From JAZDFP01 sp043801445 (GTDB lineage Bacteria; Planctomycetota; MHYJ01; JACQXL01), in NCBI GenBank assembly GCA_043801445.1, contig JAZDMB010000023.1, forward strand, positions 10,642 to 74,641: a stretch of 64,000 nt of DNA. The letters run 5' to 3'. The notes below the pieces were generated by a model that was given only the letters and a program-made list of their open reading frames with translations, ran no database searches and was not told the DNA's origin. Positions 8,882 to 16,283 of this stretch are shown in pieces (position 1 is the stretch's first letter; every line of letters starts with the position of its first letter). A program made the translations under genes and the position numbers.

Positions 8882-9922
8882 ATGTTAAAATCAAAGCGGC
8901 AAATAACAGTAATATCGGTAATCTTAGTGCTTGGTTTATGGCTGGGGTCGGCATCTTATCTTAAAAGCCAAGCGGGATTTAATATTAATAATATAACTTT
9001 TGGCGAGTTATTAGTGGGTGAAGAAATTACTAAAGAGGATTTGCAAAACTGTGTGGTAGGAATACAATTTTGGCAAGTTAACCAGGATATGTCTCGACTG
9101 ATGCAGACCCTGGATTTATATTATAACAAATATAAACCGAGGGGTTTTATCTTATTGGGATTCCATAGCGAGGATGCGCCCAAACAAGATATTATAGCAT
9201 TTTGTAAATCATCAAGGATTTCCTTTCCTATATATCAAGGCGGTAATATCAACGGATTAGATGCTTCTATCACTCCTCTCGTACTCTTTGACCATAGAGG
9301 AAATATGATTTTTGATGGTTATCCGCAAGATGTATATCCAAAATTAGACGCGGCAATGAAAGCCGCGCCTGACCCCATTATCGGCGAAGGCCCTTATACA
9401 AAACTTGATAAAATAGCGCAGAAAATAAAAGAGCATAAGGAATTCGGCAAAATACTTTCTGCTATAAAAACGAAACACCTAATCTCTGCGGATGCGTCCG
9501 AGAAAGCAGAAGCAGAAAAATTGGTGAAGTGTCTGACAAGTTATGCTGATAGATTGCTTAAAAAGGCTGATAAAAAGAAGAATACAGAGCCGTTAAAAGC
9601 TTATACCATTTATCAGGATATAGCCGCGCTGTTTAAGGTGGATGAGATTGGCGATAATACGGAAAAGATTCTTAACGAATTAAAAGAAGATAAGAATTTC
9701 CAGGATAATATAAAAGCCGATAAAGAACTCGCGGAGATTATGCCTCAAATAGAAAAACTAAAACCCTGCACCAAATGTAAATTATTTAATAAGGACTGTG
9801 AGGCTTGCCGGAAAAAGAATCCCGCGCTTGACGAACTTACAAAAAAGGCTCAGGGATTAATAAAAAAATATCCCTCTTCACCGGCCGCTGAGAAAGTTAA
9901 AGGGCTTTTGCCCATAAAATAA
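8882..9922 (+). CDS. Membrane-anchored thioredoxin-fold protein
   Basis: About 346 residues from ATG 8882. A 69-base longer frame begins with TTG inside a consensus promoter and was rejected. The N-terminal signal/anchor is ITVISVILVLGLWLGSASYL. The next 150 residues have TlpA/peroxiredoxin-like strands: CVVGIQFWQVNQDM, RGFILLGFHSED and ITPLVLFDHRGNMIFDGY (the cis-Pro TP and the following strand are typical). The usual CxxC is replaced by FWQVNQ, so disulfide chemistry is doubtful. The C-terminal half is helical and Lys-rich, with a Cys cluster CTKCKLFNKDCEACRKK. Probably an envelope protein of unknown partner. Confidence 0.7.
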   Translation: MLKSKRQITVISVILVLGLWLGSASYLKSQAGFNINNITFGELLVGEEITKEDLQNCVVGIQFWQVNQDMSRLMQTLDLYYNKYKPRGFILLGFHSEDAPKQDIIAFCKSSRISFPIYQGGNINGLDASITPLVLFDHRGNMIFDGYPQDVYPKLDAAMKAAPDPIIGEGPYTKLDKIAQKIKEHKEFGKILSAIKTKHLISADASEKAEAEKLVKCLTSYADRLLKKADKKKNTEPLKAYTIYQDIAALFKVDEIGDNTEKILNELKEDKNFQDNIKADKELAEIMPQIEKLKPCTKCKLFNKDCEACRKKNPALDELTKKAQGLIKKYPSSPAAEKVKGLLPIK

Positions 9923-9936
9923 TCTAAAACTGGGTG

Positions 9937-9987
9937 CAAGAAAACTTTGAAACCACACCTGCCCGAATGAACATTCGTTCAGGCGGG
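9937..9987 (+). repeat. Palindromic element, inverted copy of 3787-3837
   Basis: 30 bases (9958-9987) are identical in reverse complement to 3787-3816, and flanking bases are also similar. It lies between the genes ending at 9922 and starting at 10014. Confidence 0.9.
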
Positions 9988-10013
9988 TACTGTAAGAAAA
10001 AGGAATTGATTTA

Positions 10014-10541
10014 ATGGAAACAAACATTATTCAAAACTCAGAGCAGGAAAGAACGGAGAATCTAACCTCTCTGGCATACCTATTAAAATTATTCCTGAAT
10101 TACAAACGAGCCAAAAGAAAAGAAAAGATATATGCCTGGCTCATTATATGCGGCGCTACGATACTCGGAATAGCGCTTTTTTATCTGCTGATAGTAAAAT
10201 GGGATGTCGTTATAACCAATAACCAGGCGCAAGTAAAATTCGTCGTCTATTCCGGTGATAACGTTCAGAATACAGCCGATAATGTTGCGGGAATTATTTA
10301 CAGAGTATCTAAAAAATACAATAAGATTCATAAGGTAACGCTCTCGTTATATAGGATACATAGCAAGGTCCACACGACTGTATATATGGGAAATATTACC
10401 GAAGATGCAATAGAGCCAAGAAAATACAAAGACCTGGCAAGTTATATCAATGCTCGCAGAGATTTTCTTATCACCAGAATTTCTTCATTGCAATATGCTG
10501 ATTCATTAAAAGACAGCATACGAAATTTACCTGGGGAATGA
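10014..10541 (+). CDS. Single-pass membrane protein, unknown function
   Basis: 175 residues, not recognised. The cytoplasmic N-terminus (residues 1-44) is charged, one membrane helix lies near 45-65 (LIICGATILGIALFYLLIV), and an extracytoplasmic domain of about 110 residues shows an alternating beta pattern (VVITNNQAQVKFVVYSGD, KVTLSLYRIHSKVHTTVY). Only 6 bases separate it from the next gene, so they form an operon. Confidence 0.6.
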   Translation: METNIIQNSEQERTENLTSLAYLLKLFLNYKRAKRKEKIYAWLIICGATILGIALFYLLIVKWDVVITNNQAQVKFVVYSGDNVQNTADNVAGIIYRVSKKYNKIHKVTLSLYRIHSKVHTTVYMGNITEDAIEPRKYKDLASYINARRDFLITRISSLQYADSLKDSIRNLPGE

Positions 10542-10547
10542 ATAATT

Positions 10548-11081
10548 ATGGCAAAAACCAATGTCAGTTGGTGGGCTACTATCGTGGTGTTTTTTCTTAT
10601 ATTCCCTTTTGGCATCAGTATTTCTGCTATGTTCGTAAATCTGACACTTCATCGCGAGATAAACACCATTGATTTGATCCTTGGCCTATTCTTTTTAGGC
10701 ATCCTACCCATTGTATGCGGAATTTTCATCTTAGTTAGCCGTATCCAAGGCAAAGATTATAATATGAATGAACTTGAAGATAATTCCAAGATATCCTGGT
10801 TCGTAAAAATAATGCGACTGATTTCTGGTTTATTACTCACTCTTATTTACTTCGCCATATTCATGCTGTTACAAACCATTGAAACAAAATCAATCTGGCC
10901 GGCCATGGTGATTATCATATTGCAGGATATGGTGATTTTCGTAATCATGTTATATTTTTTCTTCAGTGTCGGCAAAATAAAATACTTTCGGGAACACAAG
11001 AACAAAACCTGGCTCCGGATAATCTTTATTCTTGTAATACTGGGATTAATTACTCTTGTCCATTTTTTGTTAAAGAAGTAA
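10548..11081 (+). CDS. Four-helix membrane protein, unknown function
   Basis: 177 residues. Membrane segments lie near 10-32, 42-62, 88-108 and 118-140, with a fifth at 155-173 ending in LLKK. No family was recognised. It is the second gene of the pair beginning at 10014. A relic of this junction is present at 6594-6634. Confidence 0.6.
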   Translation: MAKTNVSWWATIVVFFLIFPFGISISAMFVNLTLHREINTIDLILGLFFLGILPIVCGIFILVSRIQGKDYNMNELEDNSKISWFVKIMRLISGLLLTLIYFAIFMLLQTIETKSIWPAMVIIILQDMVIFVIMLYFFFSVGKIKYFREHKNKTWLRIIFILVILGLITLVHFLLKK

Positions 11082-11161
11082 GATACCAGAATCGGGGAAC
11101 AGCAAACTGATTTCTCGGTGTCTCAGTGGCTAAATTATCGTATCCGACGTATTTACGACCT

Positions 11162-12403
11162 ATGCAACACGCTTCTGATACCAATGCCAATCGCTATATC
11201 ATCCATATAGATATGGACGCCTTCTTTGCAGCTGTGGAACAGCGCGACCATCCGGAACTGAAAGGCAAACCCGTCATCATCGGCTCCGACCCCAAAGCCG
11301 GTCAGGGCAGAGGCGTGGTAGCTACCTGCTCCTACGAAGCACGCCGATACGGCATCCATTCGGCAATGCCTATCTCCATCGCCTACGGCAAATGCCCTAA
11401 AGGCGTATTCCTGCCTGTGGATATGGAAAAATATCTGGTCGTATCAGACCAAATAGTCGGCATACTGGAAGATTTCACGCCTGAAATCGAACCGGTCAGC
11501 GTGGACGAGGCGTTTCTCGATATCAGCCGGACCCATCATCTTTTCGGCGGGCCAATGGAGACCTGCCGGCGGATAAAGGCGCGGATAAAAAATGAACTCA
11601 ATCTCACCGCATCAGTCGGCCTGGCGCCCACCAAGATGGCCGCCAAAATCGCATCTGAATCGGGCAAGCCCGACGGCATGGTAGAAGTCCGGCCCGAACG
11701 ACTGCAGGAATTCATCAGGCCCCTGGGCATCCGCAAGATATGGGGATTGGGCGAAAAGACACAAATCATCCTCAACCGTATCGGCATCAACACCATCGGC
11801 CAGCTGGCTGATTACAGTCCGGAAAAACTCGTCCGACTGCTCGGCGCTAATGGCTATCAAATCCATCAACTGGCTCAGGGCATTGACTCAGGTGAAGTCC
11901 GGGCGCGCACTGAAGTCAAATCCATCAGCAACGAAATCACATTTGAGAAAGACACCGCAGAGCGCGGCGTAATCGACAGCACGCTGATGCGCCTGAGCGA
12001 AAAAGTCGCCGGCCGGCTCAGGCATCAACGCCTCAAGGCGCGGACTATCACGCTCAAGATACGGCTGAGCGGATTCGAAACCTACACCCGGGCGCTCACA
12101 TTAAATGAGCCGACCTGTTTTGATGACGCCGTCTACCAAACAATCAAAAAACTGGCAACTGACTTTGATTACCAAGGCAAGAAAATCCGGCTACTGGGCG
12201 TCAAGGCATCCAATTTCTCTGCGACGCCGCAGCAAAGTCCCGATAATTTCGGGAGCCAGCCGGTCCAGGCAGAATTATTCAGCGGGGCTGTTCAGCCAAT
12301 TGACGTGAAAAAGGAAAAATTACATCAGGCGATTGACAAACTCAAAGAGCGTTTTGGTGAAGACGCTATCCGCCGTGGCACAGCCATAAAGAGCAAAAAC
12401 TAA
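11162..12403 (+). CDS. dinB: DNA polymerase IV (Y-family)
   Basis: Error-prone translesion polymerase. From ATG 11162 the product is 413 residues. Motif I is IIHIDMDAFFAAVEQRD (catalytic Asp), followed by PVIIGSDP, YEARRYGI and SVDEAFLDIS (catalytic Asp-Glu), the helix-hairpin-helix region (LGIRKIWGLGEKT) and the little-finger domain to the end. A GTG 36 bases upstream gives a longer frame, but that DNA resembles a dispersed intergenic repeat (TCTCAGTGGCTAAA), so the ATG is preferred. A small palindrome at 12238-12258 encodes SPDNFGS near the C-terminus. Its GC content is clearly higher than that of its neighbours, which could indicate transfer. Confidence 0.93.
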   Translation: MQHASDTNANRYIIHIDMDAFFAAVEQRDHPELKGKPVIIGSDPKAGQGRGVVATCSYEARRYGIHSAMPISIAYGKCPKGVFLPVDMEKYLVVSDQIVGILEDFTPEIEPVSVDEAFLDISRTHHLFGGPMETCRRIKARIKNELNLTASVGLAPTKMAAKIASESGKPDGMVEVRPERLQEFIRPLGIRKIWGLGEKTQIILNRIGINTIGQLADYSPEKLVRLLGANGYQIHQLAQGIDSGEVRARTEVKSISNEITFEKDTAERGVIDSTLMRLSEKVAGRLRHQRLKARTITLKIRLSGFETYTRALTLNEPTCFDDAVYQTIKKLATDFDYQGKKIRLLGVKASNFSATPQQSPDNFGSQPVQAELFSGAVQPIDVKKEKLHQAIDKLKERFGEDAIRRGTAIKSKN

Positions 12404-12574
12404 AACCTAAAACTATTTACGCTCCGAGCCCGGAGGAATTGCCCTTTTATTCGGGATTATCATTGACTCAAATTGGGTTAGCTGATACCATGCCACTCAA
12501 TAAGAATTGTGTCCCCGGAATTCTAGGATAAATTCCACGATGTATGGTTAATCTTATATTTGGCAAGAAAAGTA

Positions 12575-12602
12575 TTGACAGATTCGTTTGGTTAAGTATA
12601 AT
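12575..12602 (+). promoter_or_regulatory. Consensus promoter with no intact gene directly behind it
   Basis: TTGACA (12575-12580), 16-base spacer, perfect TATAAT (12597-12602). The transcript would cross the start-less remnant frame and run into the 12828 cassette. Confidence 0.55.
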
Positions 12603-12749
12603 CAAATCTGTAATTTAAGGGTAACGTGCTGAACTAATTGAGTATATTATCCCCGAAACTTCTGAGCTTGAAGAAAATATTAAGGGAAAATAAATAACGA
12701 GGATAAATAATTATCTTGTATAAAATAAACAAAGTGACGATACTATTTA

Positions 12750-12778
12750 TTGACAAACCCAACAAAAATTCGTATATT
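12750..12778 (+). promoter_or_regulatory. Consensus promoter of the two-gene orphan cassette
   Basis: TTGACA (12750-12755), 17-base spacer, TATATT (12773-12778). The predicted start of transcription is about 40 bases before the ATG at 12828. Confidence 0.65.
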
Positions 12779-12827
12779 GCATATATAGAAAAATGACACT
12801 AGGGGTTTAAAGGGAGGATAAATTAAT

Positions 12828-13067
12828 ATGCCTAATCAAATAATAACATTTGAGTTGTCTGCTAAAACAAAGATTTTGGAATTCTTTAATAAAGACGTTG
12901 ATGCTGATGGTTATATAGTTGAAAAGAACAATCATAACCAAAGGGTATTAACTATTGACGGAGAACAATTAAAGAAAAAAGAATTTGTGGGGCTAATGAA
13001 AGGTTCAGAAATATTCATTAAAAAAGATATCACATCTTTAATAAAATTGGCTGACAAAATAAGGTAA
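12828..13067 (+). CDS. Small hypothetical protein, first gene of orphan cassette
   Basis: 79 residues, no recognised family. Short beta-rich pattern (ITFELSAKTKILEFF, GYIVEKNNHNQRVLTIDGEQ) then a Lys-rich C-terminus (GSEIFIKKDITSLIKLADKIR). SD GGGAGGA lies 8 to 10 bases before ATG. The sequence is strikingly AT-rich compared with dinB upstream. The next gene begins 9 bases after its stop. Size and pairing recall small regulator/antitoxin-like partners, but nothing in the sequence proves that. Confidence 0.6.
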   Translation: MPNQIITFELSAKTKILEFFNKDVDADGYIVEKNNHNQRVLTIDGEQLKKKEFVGLMKGSEIFIKKDITSLIKLADKIR

Positions 13068-13076
13068 ATCATACGT

Positions 13077-13889
13077 ATGCCATGGTATGATGCTCTCAAA
13101 AAACTTTTCAACCTACCTAAACTTCAAGGTTTAATTGTCGTTAACATAAATAGTAATAACCAAAGCAAAAAGGTCGAAATTGATAGCTCCAACACACTAA
13201 ATGTTAATTTAGATAAATTAAACCCTACAGAAAAAGAACAAATTAAGTTAATTCTACACGATGCCATTGAGGAAAACGTTATATTGCTTCAGGATAAATC
13301 AAAGAAGGCTATTGAAGATTTTAATGTCATAGATCAATCAACTGAAATACAGAGTATCCTGTCTTTTCTTAGGCCATTAATTCCTTCATCCGATATCATA
13401 ATTTGGAGAGAAGCTTTATATCTAAGAAAACATTTTCTTGATGAAAATCACACAGACGTTATGAGATTAAAAATGGAAATATGTCAAAAGTTTGGAGATC
13501 GTGGTAAAAATATTGCAAATTTATGTACAGCAAGTTATTTAGAAGATTACCTGATACCTTTTCATGAAGAATTATCTGCATCATTACAAAATGACAAAGA
13601 AATAAAAGAAAAGTTTGGGGCTATTTATTCCAATATTGTTGAAAATTTACCTTTTACGATTTTTGTGGGACGTCAAACGAAAGAGGAAGAGATAGGGAAA
13701 AATATTCTAGATAAGATGGAACAAAATCTTAAATATGGGCTTAAGTTTTTTAATATTCATGGTATAGGAAAAAATAATGTTAATAAAATAAAAGAAACAG
13801 TTACAGAAATTGAAGAAAAAGATATTTTACAAAATAAGGCTATAACTGAGGAAAACAATATTATATTTGTTAGACTTGAATTCAAATAA
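13077..13889 (+). CDS. Hypothetical protein, second gene of orphan cassette
   Basis: 270 residues, soluble, no signal or membrane segment and no recognised catalytic motif. The N-terminal 60 residues look beta-rich and Asn-rich (GLIVVNINSNNQSKKVEID, NTLNVNLDKLNPTEKEQIK); the rest is mostly helical (IIIWREALYLRKHFLDEN, YLEDYLIPFHEELSAS). It is coupled to the 79-residue gene (9-base gap) under one promoter and is AT-rich. Function unknown. Confidence 0.65.
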   Translation: MPWYDALKKLFNLPKLQGLIVVNINSNNQSKKVEIDSSNTLNVNLDKLNPTEKEQIKLILHDAIEENVILLQDKSKKAIEDFNVIDQSTEIQSILSFLRPLIPSSDIIIWREALYLRKHFLDENHTDVMRLKMEICQKFGDRGKNIANLCTASYLEDYLIPFHEELSASLQNDKEIKEKFGAIYSNIVENLPFTIFVGRQTKEEEIGKNILDKMEQNLKYGLKFFNIHGIGKNNVNKIKETVTEIEEKDILQNKAITEENNIIFVRLEFK

Positions 13890-14017
13890 GCATAATAGGC
13901 AAACACATATTATAAAAATATCCACATCCCTTACCAATATACCCTATGAATTCTGGGAGCAGCATACCTAATTATCCATCCGTGTAATCTGTGGCTACGT
14001 TTCTTCTCTTCACCCAC

Positions 14018-14285
14018 ATACTTCATACTTTATACTACATACTTCTCTACTGTCTTAACACCACCACCTCAAACTTATTATCCGCTATTGCCGGCTGGTT
14101 CAGCAGAATTGAAATACCTGTGCCTTGCGGTAACCCCGGTAACAGGAACAATTGTCTAATCAGCTGGTCTTGATTTGTGGGAATAGAGTATCCTAAAATT
14201 ACTCCACCATTCAAATCAGGGTCACCCAAAGGCGGATATAGTCCGCCTACTTGTAATGCCGGAATCGTAATGCTGATAACCTTAT
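14018..14285 (-). repeat. Duplicated 3' cassette (partner 61536-61805)
   Basis: About 250 bases covering the C-terminal 75 to 80 codons, the stop codon and about 25 bases beyond are roughly 90% identical by eye to 61536-61805. Upstream of this the two genes diverge except for repeat style. Confidence 0.85.
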
Positions 14286-15078
14286 AACTCAGTTTGGATT
14301 TCGTCACCGCGCCGTTCTGGATTTTTTCCGTTGACACACTGTCTACTGCCAACTGACTACTGCCTACTGCGCCAGCCCCTATTTCACCTGTGGCAACCGG
14401 AGGCACTAACGGTCTTGTTACTCCACCCGGAACAAACGATAACTTCTCCGGCGTTACTGCCCCATTCTGTATTTTCTCAGTTGTTACACTTGCAACTTGT
14501 AACTTGGAACTTGTAACCTGCAACCCGCCGATTTCATCGGCGGTTACCGGCGGTGTTATCGGACGGGCAATAGATGGCGGAACAAACGACAATTTCGCCG
14601 GAGTCACTGCGCCATTGGCTATTTTCTCAGTTATGACACTGTTCGTTGCTAATTTTTCACTGTTCACTGCCTGCGCTGCAATCTTGGGTGTTGTTACTGC
14701 TCCGAAGGCAATCTTATCAGTTGTTATTGCCCCATCCTGCAATTTTTTTGTAGTAACCGTATTATCCGCAATCTTCTCCGTTGTTACCGCCCCATTGGCA
14801 ATCTTTTCCGTGATTACACTGTTTACTGCCAACTGACTACTGCCTACTGCCGAAGATGCAATCTTCGGCGTGGTGACACAGGCATCCTTTAGCCGTGAAC
14901 TGCTCACCTGTTTCTCGCCGATTTTGTCACGGGTCACCGCTCCATTAGCAATCTTCTCAGTGGTTACACTTGAGCCCTGTAACTTAGAACTTAAAACCTG
15001 TAACTCGCCTATTTTAGGCGCTGTCACCGCACCATTGGCGATATTCTCGGTCTTGACTTCGTTGGGTTGTAAGGGCAT
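14047..15078 (-). CDS. Fibre-like repeat protein with duplicated C-terminal cassette
   Basis: 343 residues. From residue 8 to about 260 it is built of short imperfect repeats of the form VTTEKIANGAVTxxKI, a pattern seen in trimeric phage tail-fibre and adhesin stalks, expected to form an elongated beta-rich shaft. The last 80 residues (from about SITIPALQVGGLYPPLGDP to FEVVVLRQ) are a separate module, nearly identical to the C-terminus of the protein at 61566-62438. No signal peptide is visible. SD AAGGAGG sits in a small hairpin just before the ATG. It is probably the last gene of the minus-strand surface cluster and follows the 15172-15834 gene. Family assignment rests on repeat style only. 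Confidence 0.65.
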   Translation of the reverse strand: MPLQPNEVKTENIANGAVTAPKIGELQVLSSKLQGSSVTTEKIANGAVTRDKIGEKQVSSSRLKDACVTTPKIASSAVGSSQLAVNSVITEKIANGAVTTEKIADNTVTTKKLQDGAITTDKIAFGAVTTPKIAAQAVNSEKLATNSVITEKIANGAVTPAKLSFVPPSIARPITPPVTADEIGGLQVTSSKLQVASVTTEKIQNGAVTPEKLSFVPGGVTRPLVPPVATGEIGAGAVGSSQLAVDSVSTEKIQNGAVTKSKLSYKVISITIPALQVGGLYPPLGDPDLNGGVILGYSIPTNQDQLIRQLFLLPGLPQGTGISILLNQPAIADNKFEVVVLRQ

Positions 15079-15081
15079 AAA

Positions 15082-15096
15082 TCCTCCTTCGGAGGA
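15082..15096 (-). promoter_or_regulatory. Hairpin enclosing the Shine-Dalgarno of the fibre gene
   Basis: On the minus strand TCCTCC-GAA-GGAGGA forms a 6-bp stem with a 3-base loop, and its 3' arm is the Shine-Dalgarno itself, a few bases before ATG 15078. It may restrain translation. Confidence 0.45.
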
Positions 15097-15171
15097 AGTT
15101 AAAAGTTAGAAGTTAAAGGTTAAAAGTTTTAACTCCTAACTTTCTACTTTTTACTTTTGACTTTTTACTTT
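15096..15171. repeat. AT-rich imperfect palindrome of AAGTTAAAAG units
   Basis: Left half is made of AAGTTARAAG-like units, right half of their complements (CTTTTTACTTTTGAC), so the stretch between the two genes can fold back on itself. Confidence 0.6.
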
Positions 15172-15834
15172 CTAAGGTGACACGGTACATTTAGCCGATT
15201 CGCTGAAAGGACCAGTGCGTAGTTTTTTGTCAAACCATTGCGCCTTGTATTCCACATTGGTCGGCTCGGTTATTGCCAGATTATGCAAATAGGGTGAATT
15301 GGTATCGTCCGCCACATAGACCCAGGGACCGGTTTCTATACGATACCAGATTTTAGCCCCGCCAATATCGGTCGGTTTGGCATTGCGTTTCTCATTTGCC
15401 GGATTGACGCCGAAATGGACCGTCACCTGTCCGCGTTGCTTCCAGTCCAGAATCAGGTTAGGCGGCGCCAGATTCAACACATATTCAGGCGAGGTCGGAG
15501 TCGGATTCTTATCCGGCACGGTGATTGCCAGGGTCTCGCGCTCTGCATCGGTCAGCGCAGGATTTTTCTGGATTATACCGACTACTGGTCTAACCGCATC
15601 CTTTGCCGCGGAACGTGTTTCATCCTTAGTTTCTGCGGCGGCTTGGGCGGCATTTTGTGCCGTCTGATGCGCGGTATACGCCAACTGCCAATCCGAATAG
15701 GCAGCGGTTACTGCGGTAATCAGAGCCGGTGTAACCCCGAGCGGAGTCGCGATAGCACTAACATTAGTGCTGAAATTACGAAGCCACTCATCAAACTGTG
15801 CATCCGTTTGTGGGATATAATCTCTTGTACCCAT
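15172..15834 (-). CDS. Hypothetical protein upstream of fibre-like gene
   Basis: 220 residues, not recognised. An Ala/Thr-rich helical N-terminal half (YTAHQTAQNAAQAAAETKDE) is followed by a C-terminal domain of about 100 residues with fibronectin/Ig-like strands (VTVHFGVNP, KIWYRIETGPWVYV, VEYKAQWFDKKLRTGPFSE). SD AGGAGG lies 7 bases before ATG. It sits 93 bases ahead of the fibre gene. The analogous position at the second fibre locus is held by a different unknown gene (62542-63351). Confidence 0.65.
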   Translation of the reverse strand: MGTRDYIPQTDAQFDEWLRNFSTNVSAIATPLGVTPALITAVTAAYSDWQLAYTAHQTAQNAAQAAAETKDETRSAAKDAVRPVVGIIQKNPALTDAERETLAITVPDKNPTPTSPEYVLNLAPPNLILDWKQRGQVTVHFGVNPANEKRNAKPTDIGGAKIWYRIETGPWVYVADDTNSPYLHNLAITEPTNVEYKAQWFDKKLRTGPFSESAKCTVSP

Positions 15835-16283
15835 TTTATACCTCCTACTTTACCCCCACACCAAAGATTTTGGTGTCGGGGTTTACTATAAGTTATTACC
15901 CGCATTTAGCGGGGAAGTTGTTATATAAACCGATCCAAGGTGCCAATGACTCAGTTCAGGGTGCCAATAACTCAGTTCAGGGCGCCAATGACCCAGTTCA
16001 AGGCGCCAATGACTCAGTTCAGGGTGCCAATGACTCAGTTCAGGGTGCCAATGACTCAGTTCAGGGTGCCAATAACTCAGTTCAGGGCACCAATGACTCA
16101 GTTCAGGACGCCAATAACCCAGTTCAGGACACCAATAACTCAGTTCAGGACACCAATAACTCAGTTCAGGGCACCAATGAACCAGTCCAAGACGCCAATG
16201 AGTCGTTCATTGCCCTCCGAATTCCTGCTTTTTACTTCATTTTTTTGACACTTAATTTTACTTTAATGTTATCCCCGAATTAC
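15835..16283. other. Intergenic region between surface genes, minisatellite-bearing
   Basis: Contains a hairpin at about 15853-15880 (CCCCACACCAAAG with TTTGGTGTCGGGG-type arms), a second one near 15899-15913, and the 21-bp tandem array. Open frames on the plus strand exist only because the array has no stops in two frames. No gene is called. Confidence 0.6.
15939..16190. repeat. 21-bp minisatellite, 12 units
   Basis: Twelve contiguous 21-base units of the type GGYGCCAATRACTCAGTTCAG, with a degraded thirteenth up to about 16211. Unit-to-unit changes are mostly transitions at fixed columns. A multiple of three keeps frames open: VQGANDS or PMTQFRV on the plus strand and ELSHWHP on the minus strand. 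There are no spacers, so this is not a CRISPR array. Confidence 0.95.

Larger units (their letters stand above)
12404..12827. other. Intergenic region with two consensus promoters
   Basis: No complete gene is visible. It holds two forward promoters (12575-12602 and 12750-12778). Between them lies a short start-less frame ending EYIIPETSELEENIKGK-stop near 12691, which could be the remnant of a lost gene. The second promoter serves the cassette at 12828. Confidence 0.5.

Noticed and set aside
15939..16190. CRISPR array
   Set aside because: Units are contiguous with no spacers and no cas genes are in the window.
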